Assembly (NCBI GenBank): GCA_023400335.1
Contig: JAEXFF010000337.1
Coordinates: 1-11,959 of the forward strand
From: Bacteroidota bacterium
GTDB taxonomy: Bacteria; Bacteroidota; Bacteroidia; Bacteroidales; Marinifilaceae
Length of the DNA stretch: 11,959 nt
Direction: 5' to 3'
Part shown: piece by piece, positions 4,960 through 11,959 of the stretch
Numbering within the stretch: the stretch's first letter is position 1
Layout: each line of letters opens with the position of its first letter
The notes under the pieces: model-generated
Databases searched by the model: none
Told to the model about the DNA's origin: nothing
What the model saw: only the letters and a program-made list of their open reading frames with translations
Made by a program: the position numbers and the translations under genes

Positions 4960-7059
4960 TTAACTAATATATCGCCAGTTTATTTTCGTTTTGAATAATC
5001 GTTTAATTTGAGCGGCGAACACTGCATTCTCTTCTTTTTGAAGATCGGGATCTTCTTCCAGGATAGAGGAAGCAATTTGGGAAGCTTCATTCAGGATCAG
5101 ACCGTCTTTCCCCAGATTTGCAACTTTTAAATTACAACTTAATCCGCTTTGCTGAGTGCCCTCAATATCTCCGGGGCCACGTAATTTCAAATCGGCCTCG
5201 GCTATTTCGAAACCGTCGTTGGTGGAAACCATCGTTTCAATTCTTTTGCGGGAATCGTTTGATATTTTGTAGGACGTCATCAGAATACAGTAGGATTGTT
5301 CGGCACCTCTCCCCACGCGTCCGCGTAGCTGGTGTAATTGGGAGAGCCCGAAACGTTCAGCACTTTCGATGACCATTATGGAAGCATTGGGAACGTTTAC
5401 GCCTACTTCGATTACGGTTGTGGCCACCAGTAACTGAGTTTCGCCCGAAACAAACAATTGCATTTCCCCTTCTTTGTCTATCGGCTTCATTTTTCCGTGG
5501 ACCATACTGGTTTTATACCCTTTGGGCAGGAAATATTCAGTAATTTTCTGGTATCCTTCTTCCAGATTCCGGAAGTCCATTTTTTCCGATTCTGAGATCA
5601 GGGGATAGACGATGTAAGCCTGGCGTCCTTTTGCTAATTCTTGTTCGATAAATTTGAATACTTCCCGTCGTTTGTTGTCAAAGGCATGTATGGTTGTTAC
5701 CGGTTTCCGTCCCGGAGGGAGCTCGTCAATGACTGATACGTCCAGATCGCCGTATAAAGTCATCGCTAAAGTACGGGGGATAGGGGTAGCTGTCATAACT
5801 AGCACATGGGGAGGAATATTATTTTTATGCCATAATTTTGCGCGTTGGGCTACCCCAAAACGATGTTGTTCGTCTATAATGACCAGTCCTACATTATTGA
5901 AAGCGACCACATCTTCCAGAAGGGCATGGGTTCCGATAATGATTTGTAAACTTCCGTCAGCGAGTTGACGGTGAATTTCTGTGCGTTCTTTCTTTTTGGT
6001 AGAACCGGTAAGCAGGGCTATGCGGATGTCCATATCTTTCAGCATTTCGCTGATGGTTACAAAATGCTGGCTGGCCAGAATTTCTGTCGGTGCCATGAGG
6101 CAAGTTTGATAATGATTATCCAGGGCCATAAGCATACACATGACGGCTACGAGCGTTTTTCCGCTACCGACATCACCTTGCAAAAGCCGGTTCATTTGCT
6201 TCCCGCTGCCGCAATCCTGCCTGATTTCCTTGATGACCCTTTTCTGAGCATTCGTGAGGGGGAAAGGAAGATAGAGATTATAAAACCGATTGAAATAATC
6301 TCCGATATTTATAAAAGGACAGCCTTTAAAAACAGTTTTCCTTTTGTATTTTAATTTCAGAATATTGAGTTGAATATAAAACAACTCTTCGAATTTCAGC
6401 CGGAACAAGGCTTTCCGTAATATCTCCGGAGATCCGGGGAAATGCACATTATATAAAGCTTCGTGCAGGTAAGGTAACTTGTATTTTTGGATAAACCAGG
6501 CTGGCAGTGTTTCCGGAATTTTTCCGTTGATACTCTTAAAAATATGATCCTGTATTTTACTGATCGCTTTCGAGTTGAGAAAAGCCTTTTTCATCTTTTC
6601 TGTAGTCGGGTAGACTGCCTGAAAGCCGAGCAGCAGGTGGGAGGCGCTTTCAAAAAGATCTATTTCCGGATGAATGATATTTAATTTCCGGTTAAATTCG
6701 GAGGGTTGCCCAAAAATGAGATATTCCTTCTCTGCTTCTATCTGGCTGTTCAGGTATTTAAATCCTTTAAACCAAATCAGTTCCAGTTCTCCGGTTTCGT
6801 CGTATGCCGTGGCGGACATGCGCAGGGATTTCCCGGCACCCAGGCTTTTCAGGCCACGGATGCGGGCTTTGACCTGAATATAGGGTAAACGGGGAGTAAG
6901 TTCGGCAATCTGGTAAATTTTTGAACGGTCTATGTATTTGTACGGGATATGATATAACATATCTTCGTAGCTCTGTATCCCCAGTTCCTCGTTTAAAATG
7001 GCCGCTTTTTTTTCACCTACACCGGTTAGAAACTTGATATTTAAACCTGAAATCTCCAA
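4960..7059 (-). CDS. recG: ATP-dependent DNA helicase RecG
   Basis: RecG is a monomeric superfamily-2 DNA translocase that remodels stalled replication forks and branched recombination intermediates. The 699 residues are full length. Seen: an N-terminal region with LTGVGEKKA (11-19), an OB-fold wedge domain (about 60-135), then the helicase core with Walker A GDVGSGKT (295-302), APTEILA (323-329), DEQH box (396-399), TATPIPRTLAM (423-433), and motif VI QLHQLRGRVGRG (574-585). RGPGDIEGTQQSG (627-639) belongs to the C-terminal translocation region. The start codon is TTG: the next upstream in-frame codons are TTT, CAA, TTT, ACT, then a TAA stop, and the next in-frame ATG is residue 34, past the conserved TGVG segment. 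It is transcribed divergently from the 7231 gene and converges on aspA. No clear promoter box is visible upstream. Confidence 0.97.
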   Translation of the reverse strand: MEISGLNIKFLTGVGEKKAAILNEELGIQSYEDMLYHIPYKYIDRSKIYQIAELTPRLPYIQVKARIRGLKSLGAGKSLRMSATAYDETGELELIWFKGFKYLNSQIEAEKEYLIFGQPSEFNRKLNIIHPEIDLFESASHLLLGFQAVYPTTEKMKKAFLNSKAISKIQDHIFKSINGKIPETLPAWFIQKYKLPYLHEALYNVHFPGSPEILRKALFRLKFEELFYIQLNILKLKYKRKTVFKGCPFINIGDYFNRFYNLYLPFPLTNAQKRVIKEIRQDCGSGKQMNRLLQGDVGSGKTLVAVMCMLMALDNHYQTCLMAPTEILASQHFVTISEMLKDMDIRIALLTGSTKKKERTEIHRQLADGSLQIIIGTHALLEDVVAFNNVGLVIIDEQHRFGVAQRAKLWHKNNIPPHVLVMTATPIPRTLAMTLYGDLDVSVIDELPPGRKPVTTIHAFDNKRREVFKFIEQELAKGRQAYIVYPLISESEKMDFRNLEEGYQKITEYFLPKGYKTSMVHGKMKPIDKEGEMQLFVSGETQLLVATTVIEVGVNVPNASIMVIESAERFGLSQLHQLRGRVGRGAEQSYCILMTSYKISNDSRKRIETMVSTNDGFEIAEADLKLRGPGDIEGTQQSGLSCNLKVANLGKDGLILNEASQIASSILEEDPDLQKEENAVFAAQIKRLFKTKINWRYIS

Positions 7060-7230
7060 AAATTGAAAAGTTTAAAATTAACTAAAGCAACGGATTTTCT
7101 GCCTGCTTGCTGCCTGTTTTTTATCTGAGTACGAAAATAAAAAAAATAAGTGAGTTCGTTCAGGATGTCGGAAATATATTTTAATTTCGTAAGGATTATT
7201 TAGCACCTAAAGACATAAAAGCGAAACAAA

Positions 7231-7806
7231 ATGTATTCCTATTTGAGAGAAAGGCTAAAACATGCGGTTCGTTTTCGCCACAAACGGGGATTTGGGGTTC
7301 ATTCCCCTTTTATGTTTAATCTGATAATGAATGTTCTCCGGGATAAAGAGCGAAAATTTATCTACCCGGAACAGGCGGAACGGTTAAGTGGTATCCGTTA
7401 CCGGGAGCGAAAATTCTATCGGTTAATGTGCCGGTTAGTGAACTATTTGGAGGTAAAGAACGTTTTATGTTTAAGTGCGAAACCGGAAAATGTACTTTTG
7501 TATTTATCGGAAGCCGGAGAGCATGCGGAAATCGTAAAAAATAAGCCGGATTTATTACCGGAAGCGGATTTTATATATATTGGCCGGGACGCCCGTACTT
7601 TATTGCAGGGGAATTCTTTGAATTTTGGTGAAAATATGCATTTACCTGTCTGTGTTGTCATTGCAGACATCTATAAAAATAAATTTAATGCTGCTTTGTG
7701 GCAACAGGCTCGCGGAAAAGCCACTGTGACAGTCGATATGATGTGGTACGGAATATTATTTTACAACAATAAATTACAAAAAGGAAGATATCACTTAATC
7801 ATTTAA
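7231..7806 (+). CDS. Conserved Bacteroidales protein, methyltransferase-like but without a clear SAM site
   Basis: A 191-residue soluble protein. The N-terminus is basic (RERLKHAVRFRHKRGFG) and leads into GFGVHSPFMF (20-29), a motif I know from a Bacteroidetes group of proteins annotated as SAM-dependent methyltransferases. The place where the glycine-rich SAM loop should be reads NVLCLSAKPENVLLYLSEAG (77-96), without the usual E-x-G-x-G-x-G. The later ADFIYIGRD (112-120) and VDMMWYGILFYNNKLQKGRY (168-187) resemble the last strands of such a fold. It may be a degenerate, non-catalytic relative (inference). It precedes the cobalamin adenosyltransferase by 35 bases, likely in one transcript; from memory this order recurs in Bacteroides. 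A weak -7 box, TAATTTCG, lies at 7182-7189. The last four codons and stop are made of an octamer tandem repeat. Confidence 0.75.
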   Translation: MYSYLRERLKHAVRFRHKRGFGVHSPFMFNLIMNVLRDKERKFIYPEQAERLSGIRYRERKFYRLMCRLVNYLEVKNVLCLSAKPENVLLYLSEAGEHAEIVKNKPDLLPEADFIYIGRDARTLLQGNSLNFGENMHLPVCVVIADIYKNKFNAALWQQARGKATVTVDMMWYGILFYNNKLQKGRYHLII

Positions 7807-7822
7807 TCACATAATCACTTAA
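7791..7822 (+). repeat. Imperfect tandem repeat, four 8-bp units
   Basis: TCACTTAA, TCATTTAA, TCACATAA, TCACTTAA run head to tail at 7791-7798, 7799-7806, 7807-7814 and 7815-7822, followed by TCC. Units 1 and 4 are identical. Units 1 and 2 encode the end of the upstream protein (the last codons and TAA stop); units 3 and 4 fill most of the 35-base gap before the adenosyltransferase gene. Confidence 0.85.
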
Positions 7823-7841
7823 TCCAATATACCTACCTATT

Positions 7842-8396
7842 ATGAAAATATATACAAAAACAGGGGATAAAGGGATGACTTCTTTGGTCGGAGGCACCCG
7901 GGTGGCAAAAAATAGCGTACGCCTGGAAGCGTATGGTAGTGTGGATGAATTGAATAGCTTTCTTGGCTTGATTCGTTCCTTCGAAATCGATGCAACTGCA
8001 AAAGAGGATATTATTATTATTCAGAATATTTTGTTTTCCATAGGAGGCAATCTGGCTACAGATACAACAGTTAAAGGTTTGGAAACGAAATTAGTTGTCA
8101 CGGAAGAGAATGTAGCGGGATTGGAGCAGGCTATGGACAGAATGGATGCTGAATTGCCTCCTCTGATGAGCTTTATTTTGCCGGGAGGTGACCAGGCTTC
8201 TGCGGTTTGCCATATTGCCCGCACGGTGTGCCGGAGAGTGGAAAGACGGATCCTGGATGTAGCAAAAGAATATCCCGTAGATGAATTGCTGATCAAATAC
8301 ATAAACCGCTTATCAGATTATTTGTTCGTTCTGGCCCGGAAATTGGCTTATGAAGCCGGTACCGAAGAAGTAAAATGGGGGTCCTGGAAAAAGTAG
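7842..8396 (+). CDS. pduO: ATP:cob(I)alamin adenosyltransferase, PduO type
   Basis: This enzyme transfers the adenosyl group of ATP to cob(I)alamin to make coenzyme B12. Bacteroidales need that cofactor for methylmalonyl-CoA mutase in the succinate-propionate pathway (known for the group; the mutase is not in this window). The 184 residues match the PduO/MMAB family. Seen: the N-terminal ATP-binding segment YTKTGDKGMTSL (4-15), YGSVDELNSFLG (31-42), FILPGG (111-116), the arginine-rich helix ARTVCRRVERR (126-136) with Arg127, Arg131, Arg132 and Glu134, and INRLSDYLFVLAR (154-166), whose Asn155 and Ser158 correspond to conserved active-site positions. The start MKIYTKTGDKG is the family's normal N-terminus. 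It is the second gene after the 7231 gene. There is no clear terminator after it. Confidence 0.95.
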   Translation: MKIYTKTGDKGMTSLVGGTRVAKNSVRLEAYGSVDELNSFLGLIRSFEIDATAKEDIIIIQNILFSIGGNLATDTTVKGLETKLVVTEENVAGLEQAMDRMDAELPPLMSFILPGGDQASAVCHIARTVCRRVERRILDVAKEYPVDELLIKYINRLSDYLFVLARKLAYEAGTEEVKWGSWKK

Positions 8397-8626
8397 AAAA
8401 CTGCCGGACGAATAAGGGAAAACGTACTGTCGGGAATAGGATAATGATTTTCCCCTGCAGAAAGATGTAGGGGGGAGGGGTGGTATGTTATCGATTATAT
8501 ATTAAAGAGAAGGAGAGGGTGCATTACCTGATAGGGTCGTCTATTTCAATTATTAATAATGAGAATATTCTGAAATATAATTCTTAATTCTGGAGCAATC
8601 AGTTATATATTGCTTTAAAAAATGAA
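8397..8626 (+). other. Intergenic region before the GH20 gene
   Basis: This 230-bp stretch has no ORF of note. CCCCTGCA (8452-8459) can pair with TGTAGGGG (8466-8473) around GAAAGA, with one G-U pair; no T run follows, so it is a poor terminator. A G-rich run (GGGGGGAGGGGTGG) follows directly. The second half is very AT-rich. TAATTCTG at 8585-8592 matches seven of eight -7 box positions but lacks a -33 TTTG. An inverted pair AGCAAT (8594-8599) and ATTGCT (8609-8614) lies just before the GH20 start and could be an operator or a weak leader hairpin. Confidence 0.5.
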
Positions 8627-10300
8627 ATGATGAAGTTTAATTTAAATGTTTGTATTCCACCCGTTATTTCGGCTTTCCGGACGTTTTTTATTTTAAGTGT
8701 GTGCTTATTCTTTTTTGTATATACCTCCCCGGCCCAATCCTTATGTTTAATCCCTTGGCCGGCCGCTGTGGAAATTTCGGAAGAAAAATTTGAATTGAAA
8801 AAAGGAGTCATCTATTGTGCAGAAGATTCCTTATTTGCAGAAGCTGAGTTTTTAAAAAAGAAGTTAGAAACTGCTGGATATACGGCGCGGATAGGAAAGC
8901 GACTTGAGCAGAAATCGAATATCTTGTTAAAATTGGACAGACAACTGAAAGTTCGGGAGGGATACCGGTTGCGGATAACTCCGGACCGTTTGGAAATAAG
9001 TGGAAAAACACCGGCGGGTGTCTTTTACGGAATACAAACATTGCTGCAGCTTGTGGAGGATGGGGAGAAAGTAGGGAACGGAGTAAATTTGGTTTGTTGC
9101 CGGATAGAAGATTTCCCACGGTACGAATGGAGGGGATATATGCTGGATGAAGCCAGACATTTTTTCGGAAAAGAAAAAGTGAAACAGCTTTTGGATTTGA
9201 TGGCTTATTTTAAGCTGAATAAATTTCACTGGCATTTGACAGATGAACCGGGGTGGCGGATAGAAATTAAAAAATATCCCCGTTTGACAGCTGTCGGAGG
9301 AAAGGGAAGTTGGAGTTGTCCGGAAGACAGCACCTCCCGCTATTATACTCAGGAAGAAATAAAAGAAATTGTGGATTATGCGAGCGAACGTCATATTGAA
9401 ATTATTCCGGAATTGGATATGCCTGGGCATGCGACCGCAGCGAACAGGGCTTATCCGGCATATTCCGGAGGAGGGACGCCTGCACATCCGGATTTTACTT
9501 TTCATCCTGGAAAAGAAGAGGTATACACTTTCTTAGGAGAAGTTCTAAGGGAAGTTGCCGGCTTGTTCCCTTCTGCTTATTTGCATATCGGAGGGGATGA
9601 AGTGGCTTTTGGGAGTGAAGCTTGGAAAACGGACCCGTATATTCGGAGGCTGATGCAGCAGGAAAATCTGAAGGACATAAAAGAGGTAGAAAATTATTTT
9701 ATGCATCGGATGAGCGATACGGTAAGGAACTTGGGAAAAAGAACTGCGGGATGGGATGAATTGCTGGAGGCGTGTCCTGAACCTTCCTCTACGCTGATTT
9801 TTTGGTGGCGGCACGATCGTCCGGAGGTATTGAGGAAGTGTCTGGAGAAGGGATTTGCTACGGTTTTGTGTCCCCGGAAACCTTTGTATTTTGATTTTAT
9901 ACAGCAGGAGGGGGACAAGTGGGGAAGGGTATGGGACGGTTTTTGTCCTCTGGAAGATGTTTATGCTTTTCCGGAGAAGTGGAGAAGGGAGGAGAAATGG
10001 CCGGCAAATTATTCGGGTTTTATCCGGGGGATTCAGGCAAATCTATGGACAGAGCGTGTACAAAATGAGAATCGGTTGGATTATATGACTTTCCCCCGTT
10101 TATGTGCCTTGGCAGAGGCAGCCTGGACACTGGAGGGGAAAAAGGATTTCAGTCGTTTCCGGAAAGGTTTGGAAGGTGTTTACCGTTTATTGGATGGTTA
10201 TGGTATATATTATTTTGATTCCCGCAATCCGGAAGCTCATCCGGAGCCTGAAGGTTGTCACCGGAAAAAGCGGGAAGTGCCCATGGATTTCAGGGATTAA
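8627..10300 (+). CDS. Secreted beta-N-acetylhexosaminidase, glycoside hydrolase family 20
   Basis: GH20 enzymes release terminal beta-linked N-acetylglucosamine or N-acetylgalactosamine by substrate-assisted catalysis. The 557 residues begin with a long signal peptide (hydrophobic core about 16-32, SPAQS at 34-38, cleavage likely there). No lipobox is seen, so a periplasmic location is most likely. A GH20b domain (about 39-160) is followed by the catalytic barrel from WRGYMLDEARHFF (168-180), with HWHLTDEPGW (201-210) and PELDMPGHATA (261-271). The catalytic pair is Asp324-Glu325 in HIGGDEV. The protein stops soon after the barrel; many Bacteroides homologues carry an extra C-terminal domain that is absent here. 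Two ATGs are adjacent (8627 and 8630), and either could start. The 47-base gap to the PL8 gene suggests one transcript and a role in glycosaminoglycan breakdown, although GH20 enzymes also act on host glycans. Confidence 0.94.
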   Translation: MMKFNLNVCIPPVISAFRTFFILSVCLFFFVYTSPAQSLCLIPWPAAVEISEEKFELKKGVIYCAEDSLFAEAEFLKKKLETAGYTARIGKRLEQKSNILLKLDRQLKVREGYRLRITPDRLEISGKTPAGVFYGIQTLLQLVEDGEKVGNGVNLVCCRIEDFPRYEWRGYMLDEARHFFGKEKVKQLLDLMAYFKLNKFHWHLTDEPGWRIEIKKYPRLTAVGGKGSWSCPEDSTSRYYTQEEIKEIVDYASERHIEIIPELDMPGHATAANRAYPAYSGGGTPAHPDFTFHPGKEEVYTFLGEVLREVAGLFPSAYLHIGGDEVAFGSEAWKTDPYIRRLMQQENLKDIKEVENYFMHRMSDTVRNLGKRTAGWDELLEACPEPSSTLIFWWRHDRPEVLRKCLEKGFATVLCPRKPLYFDFIQQEGDKWGRVWDGFCPLEDVYAFPEKWRREEKWPANYSGFIRGIQANLWTERVQNENRLDYMTFPRLCALAEAAWTLEGKKDFSRFRKGLEGVYRLLDGYGIYYFDSRNPEAHPEPEGCHRKKREVPMDFRD

Positions 10301-10347
10301 CGTTTTTTAGAGAAAGGAAATAATTTCTATGCTTGAATCGGTAGGAA

Positions 10348-11959
10348 ATGAAGAAAATGAGTATAATCGGCCTGATCATCTGTTTTTGTTTGGACTGCAG
10401 GGCTGGAACATCAGAGATGGAGGTTGTAAAACGGCATCTGTGTGAATCATATTTCCGGGTATTGAATGAAACCCCGGCATTACAGAAGGAGATTGCTCAG
10501 ATAAACCGGAAGGGAGGAAATCCGGATATCATGATCCGGGAATTGAAGGAGGGGACGGATGCGGGAAGAGTAATTCAATATTTGGAGACATTGGGACCGG
10601 AAGGATCCTGGCCGGATCTCGATTACAGGGATAGCAGCCGTAATGGCTGGCAGCCTTCTTTTCATGCGGAACGTTTATTGTATCTGGCGAAGGCATACCG
10701 GGATCCTGCCTCCGTTTATTATAGGCAACAGAATGTAGGGAAAAAGATAAGGCTTGCATTAGATTACTGGTTCAGGGGAAATTTCCGTTGCCGGAATTGG
10801 TGGTATAATGAGATTGGGGTTCCCAAGATGATGGGGGGCGTTTTTCTGTTGATGGAGCCGGAGCTGGGAAAGGAAGAAAAGGTAAAAGCCGTCGCCTGCA
10901 TGGAGAATGCCCGTTTGGGACGGACGGGACAGAACCGGGTATGGCTGGCCGAAAATGTATTAGTACGGGCGTTGTTGCAGGAAGATACCTTGCTTTTTTT
11001 ACAGGCCAGAGAAGAACTGTTACGGGAGTTGAAAATTCAGACGGAAGGAGAAGGAATAAAGCCGGATATGAGTTTTCAACAGCACGGGCCCCAATTGCAA
11101 TTCGGAAATTATGGTTTGGCTTTTATCGTAACCATGGCTCACTGGGCGAGGGTGTTTCAGGGAACAGTGTATGCTTTGTCTCCCGGACAGATGGAGGTGT
11201 TACGGGCTTATTTACGGGAAGGATTACAATGGGTTGTTTGGAGAGGGTATATGGATATCAGTGCTTGCGGACGCCAGTTATTTGAGCATGCTCAGCGGGG
11301 GAAAGCCTTTGCTTTGGGAAAAGCGCTTCGGAATATGATGATGGCTGACCCTGCCTACAGCAAGCAGTATGAACACTTTTACAATGTTCACGTCCGGGGA
11401 AAGGAAAAAAGTAATAAGAAAAACGGATTTCGTTTCTTTCCTTATTCGGATTTCGGCGTATTCCGGAGTAAAACGTGGTTTGCGACTGTAAAAATGAGTT
11501 CCAGCCGGGTGATTGGCGGAGAAATTGTAAACAGCGAAAATCTGAGGGGGGATTATTTAGGAGACGGAGCTCTTTATTGTTATATACGGGGAGATGAGTT
11601 CCGGGATATTTTTCCGGTGTGGGACTGGCGGAGGATACCGGGGGTAAGTGTTTGGGAGGAAGAACAACTGTTTGAAACAGACAGAAAATGGGATATATTT
11701 CAAAATAAAGCCGATTTTGTCGGAGGAATTGCTGACGATAAAACAGGTATAATGGCTTTGGAAATCGATAAAAATGCTTTACTGGGGCATAAAACTTACT
11801 TTTTTACCGGGAAAGCAATTATCTGTTTAGGCAGTGAGCTTAAAGGAAAAGGAAAGGGCAAAATAATGACTTCTGTTGCTCAATGTTTGCGGAGAGGGAA
11901 AATTGACTCTTTACATTTATTTGACGGAAAAGGAATGGCATATTATCACGACGGGATAG
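10348..11959 (+). CDS. Polysaccharide lyase family 8 (chondroitin AC / hyaluronate lyase-like), 3' truncated
   Basis: The frame runs 537 codons from the ATG at 10348 to the window end without a stop. PL8 enzymes cleave chondroitin, hyaluronan or xanthan by beta-elimination. After a short signal peptide (about 1-20) comes the alpha-toroid domain. RNWWYNEIGVPK (149-160), TGQNRVWLAENV (193-204) and DMSFQQHGPQLQFGNYG (240-256) are family marks. The catalytic residues should be Asn196, His246, Tyr255 and Arg309; their spacings (50, 9 and 54) equal those of Asn175-His225-Tyr234-Arg288 in the Pedobacter (Flavobacterium) heparinus chondroitinase AC. WDWRRIPG (425-432) lies in the central beta-sandwich domain. 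Family members are around 700 residues, so some 150 are probably missing past the edge. The start has GTAGGAA just upstream. Substrate cannot be fixed from sequence; chondroitin or hyaluronan is more likely than xanthan in a gut-type Bacteroidales organism, and the GH20 partner agrees. Confidence 0.93.
   Translation, partial: MKKMSIIGLIICFCLDCRAGTSEMEVVKRHLCESYFRVLNETPALQKEIAQINRKGGNPDIMIRELKEGTDAGRVIQYLETLGPEGSWPDLDYRDSSRNGWQPSFHAERLLYLAKAYRDPASVYYRQQNVGKKIRLALDYWFRGNFRCRNWWYNEIGVPKMMGGVFLLMEPELGKEEKVKAVACMENARLGRTGQNRVWLAENVLVRALLQEDTLLFLQAREELLRELKIQTEGEGIKPDMSFQQHGPQLQFGNYGLAFIVTMAHWARVFQGTVYALSPGQMEVLRAYLREGLQWVVWRGYMDISACGRQLFEHAQRGKAFALGKALRNMMMADPAYSKQYEHFYNVHVRGKEKSNKKNGFRFFPYSDFGVFRSKTWFATVKMSSSRVIGGEIVNSENLRGDYLGDGALYCYIRGDEFRDIFPVWDWRRIPGVSVWEEEQLFETDRKWDIFQNKADFVGGIADDKTGIMALEIDKNALLGHKTYFFTGKAIICLGSELKGKGKGKIMTSVAQCLRRGKIDSLHLFDGKGMAYYHDGI

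Noticed and set aside
5654..6354. Two successive open frames on the plus strand opposite recG.
   Set aside because: They cover the helicase core coding sequence of recG and show no protein-like conservation pattern of their own.
7093..7125. Repeated word CTGCCTG flanking CTTG upstream of recG.
   Set aside because: Only two 7-bp copies are present, with no symmetry or promoter association that would make it a regulatory site.
8927..9505. A 192-codon open frame on the minus strand inside the GH20 gene.
   Set aside because: It lies wholly within a gene with clear catalytic motifs. Its translation is rich in Phe, Ile, Pro and Ser and has no family features; it is a shadow of the purine-rich coding strand.
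10941..11285. A 114-codon open frame on the plus strand within the PL8 gene.
   Set aside because: The overlapping frame encodes the lyase with all four catalytic residues. This one has no recognisable domain.
1..11959. CRISPR arrays, tRNA or rRNA genes, insertion sequences and phage genes.
   Set aside because: I looked for regularly spaced repeats, cloverleaf-like segments, transposase motifs and terminal inverted repeats and found none.

Overview
The window looks like the chromosome of an anaerobic gut-type Bacteroidales bacterium, possibly near Odoribacter or Butyricimonas (genus is a guess). The evidence is a DUF4494 protein, a small VHSPF-type protein beside a PduO-type adenosyltransferase, an SRPBCC protein of a type I know from Bacteroides, weak Shine-Dalgarno signals, and candidate promoters of the Bacteroidetes type (-7 box TAnnTTTG, -33 box TTTG). 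Most of the window is housekeeping. The last 3.4 kb is a polysaccharide-degradation pair. I see no rRNA, tRNA, CRISPR array, transposase or phage gene.

Layout. Bases 2-283 hold the end of an SRPBCC-fold protein. It converges on clpX across a perfect 13-bp hairpin terminator. The clpP-clpX operon (315-2211, minus strand) encodes the two-part ATP-dependent Clp protease, and the genes overlap by 17 bp. A 395-bp divergent intergenic region (2212-2606) follows. It holds a likely clpP promoter, a terminator-like hairpin, a REP-like hairpin, and a possible structured RNA or leader with its own -7 box. Next comes a DUF4494 gene (2607-3119) whose protein is an internal duplication, then its terminator, then aspartase (aspA, 3381-4793) with a candidate promoter, a long AT-rich leader and a very strong terminator. 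The recG helicase gene (4960-7059, minus strand) starts with TTG. Divergent from it is a two-gene operon: a methyltransferase-like protein without a recognisable SAM-binding loop (7231-7806) and an ATP:cob(I)alamin adenosyltransferase (7842-8396). An octamer tandem repeat spans the stop codon between them.

From 8627 a secreted GH20 beta-N-acetylhexosaminidase is followed, 47 bp later, by a family 8 polysaccharide lyase that runs off the window end. The lyase keeps the Asn-His-Tyr-Arg catalytic set at exactly the spacing known for chondroitin AC lyase. The pair looks like part of a glycosaminoglycan (chondroitin or hyaluronan) utilisation locus: the lyase cuts the polymer to unsaturated oligosaccharides and the hexosaminidase trims terminal N-acetylhexosamine. 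No SusC/SusD pair, sulfatase or regulator is visible here; they may lie beyond 11959.

I found no clearly new defence or mobile system. The strongest unexplained signals are the structured 2212-2606 region and the internal duplication in DUF4494.
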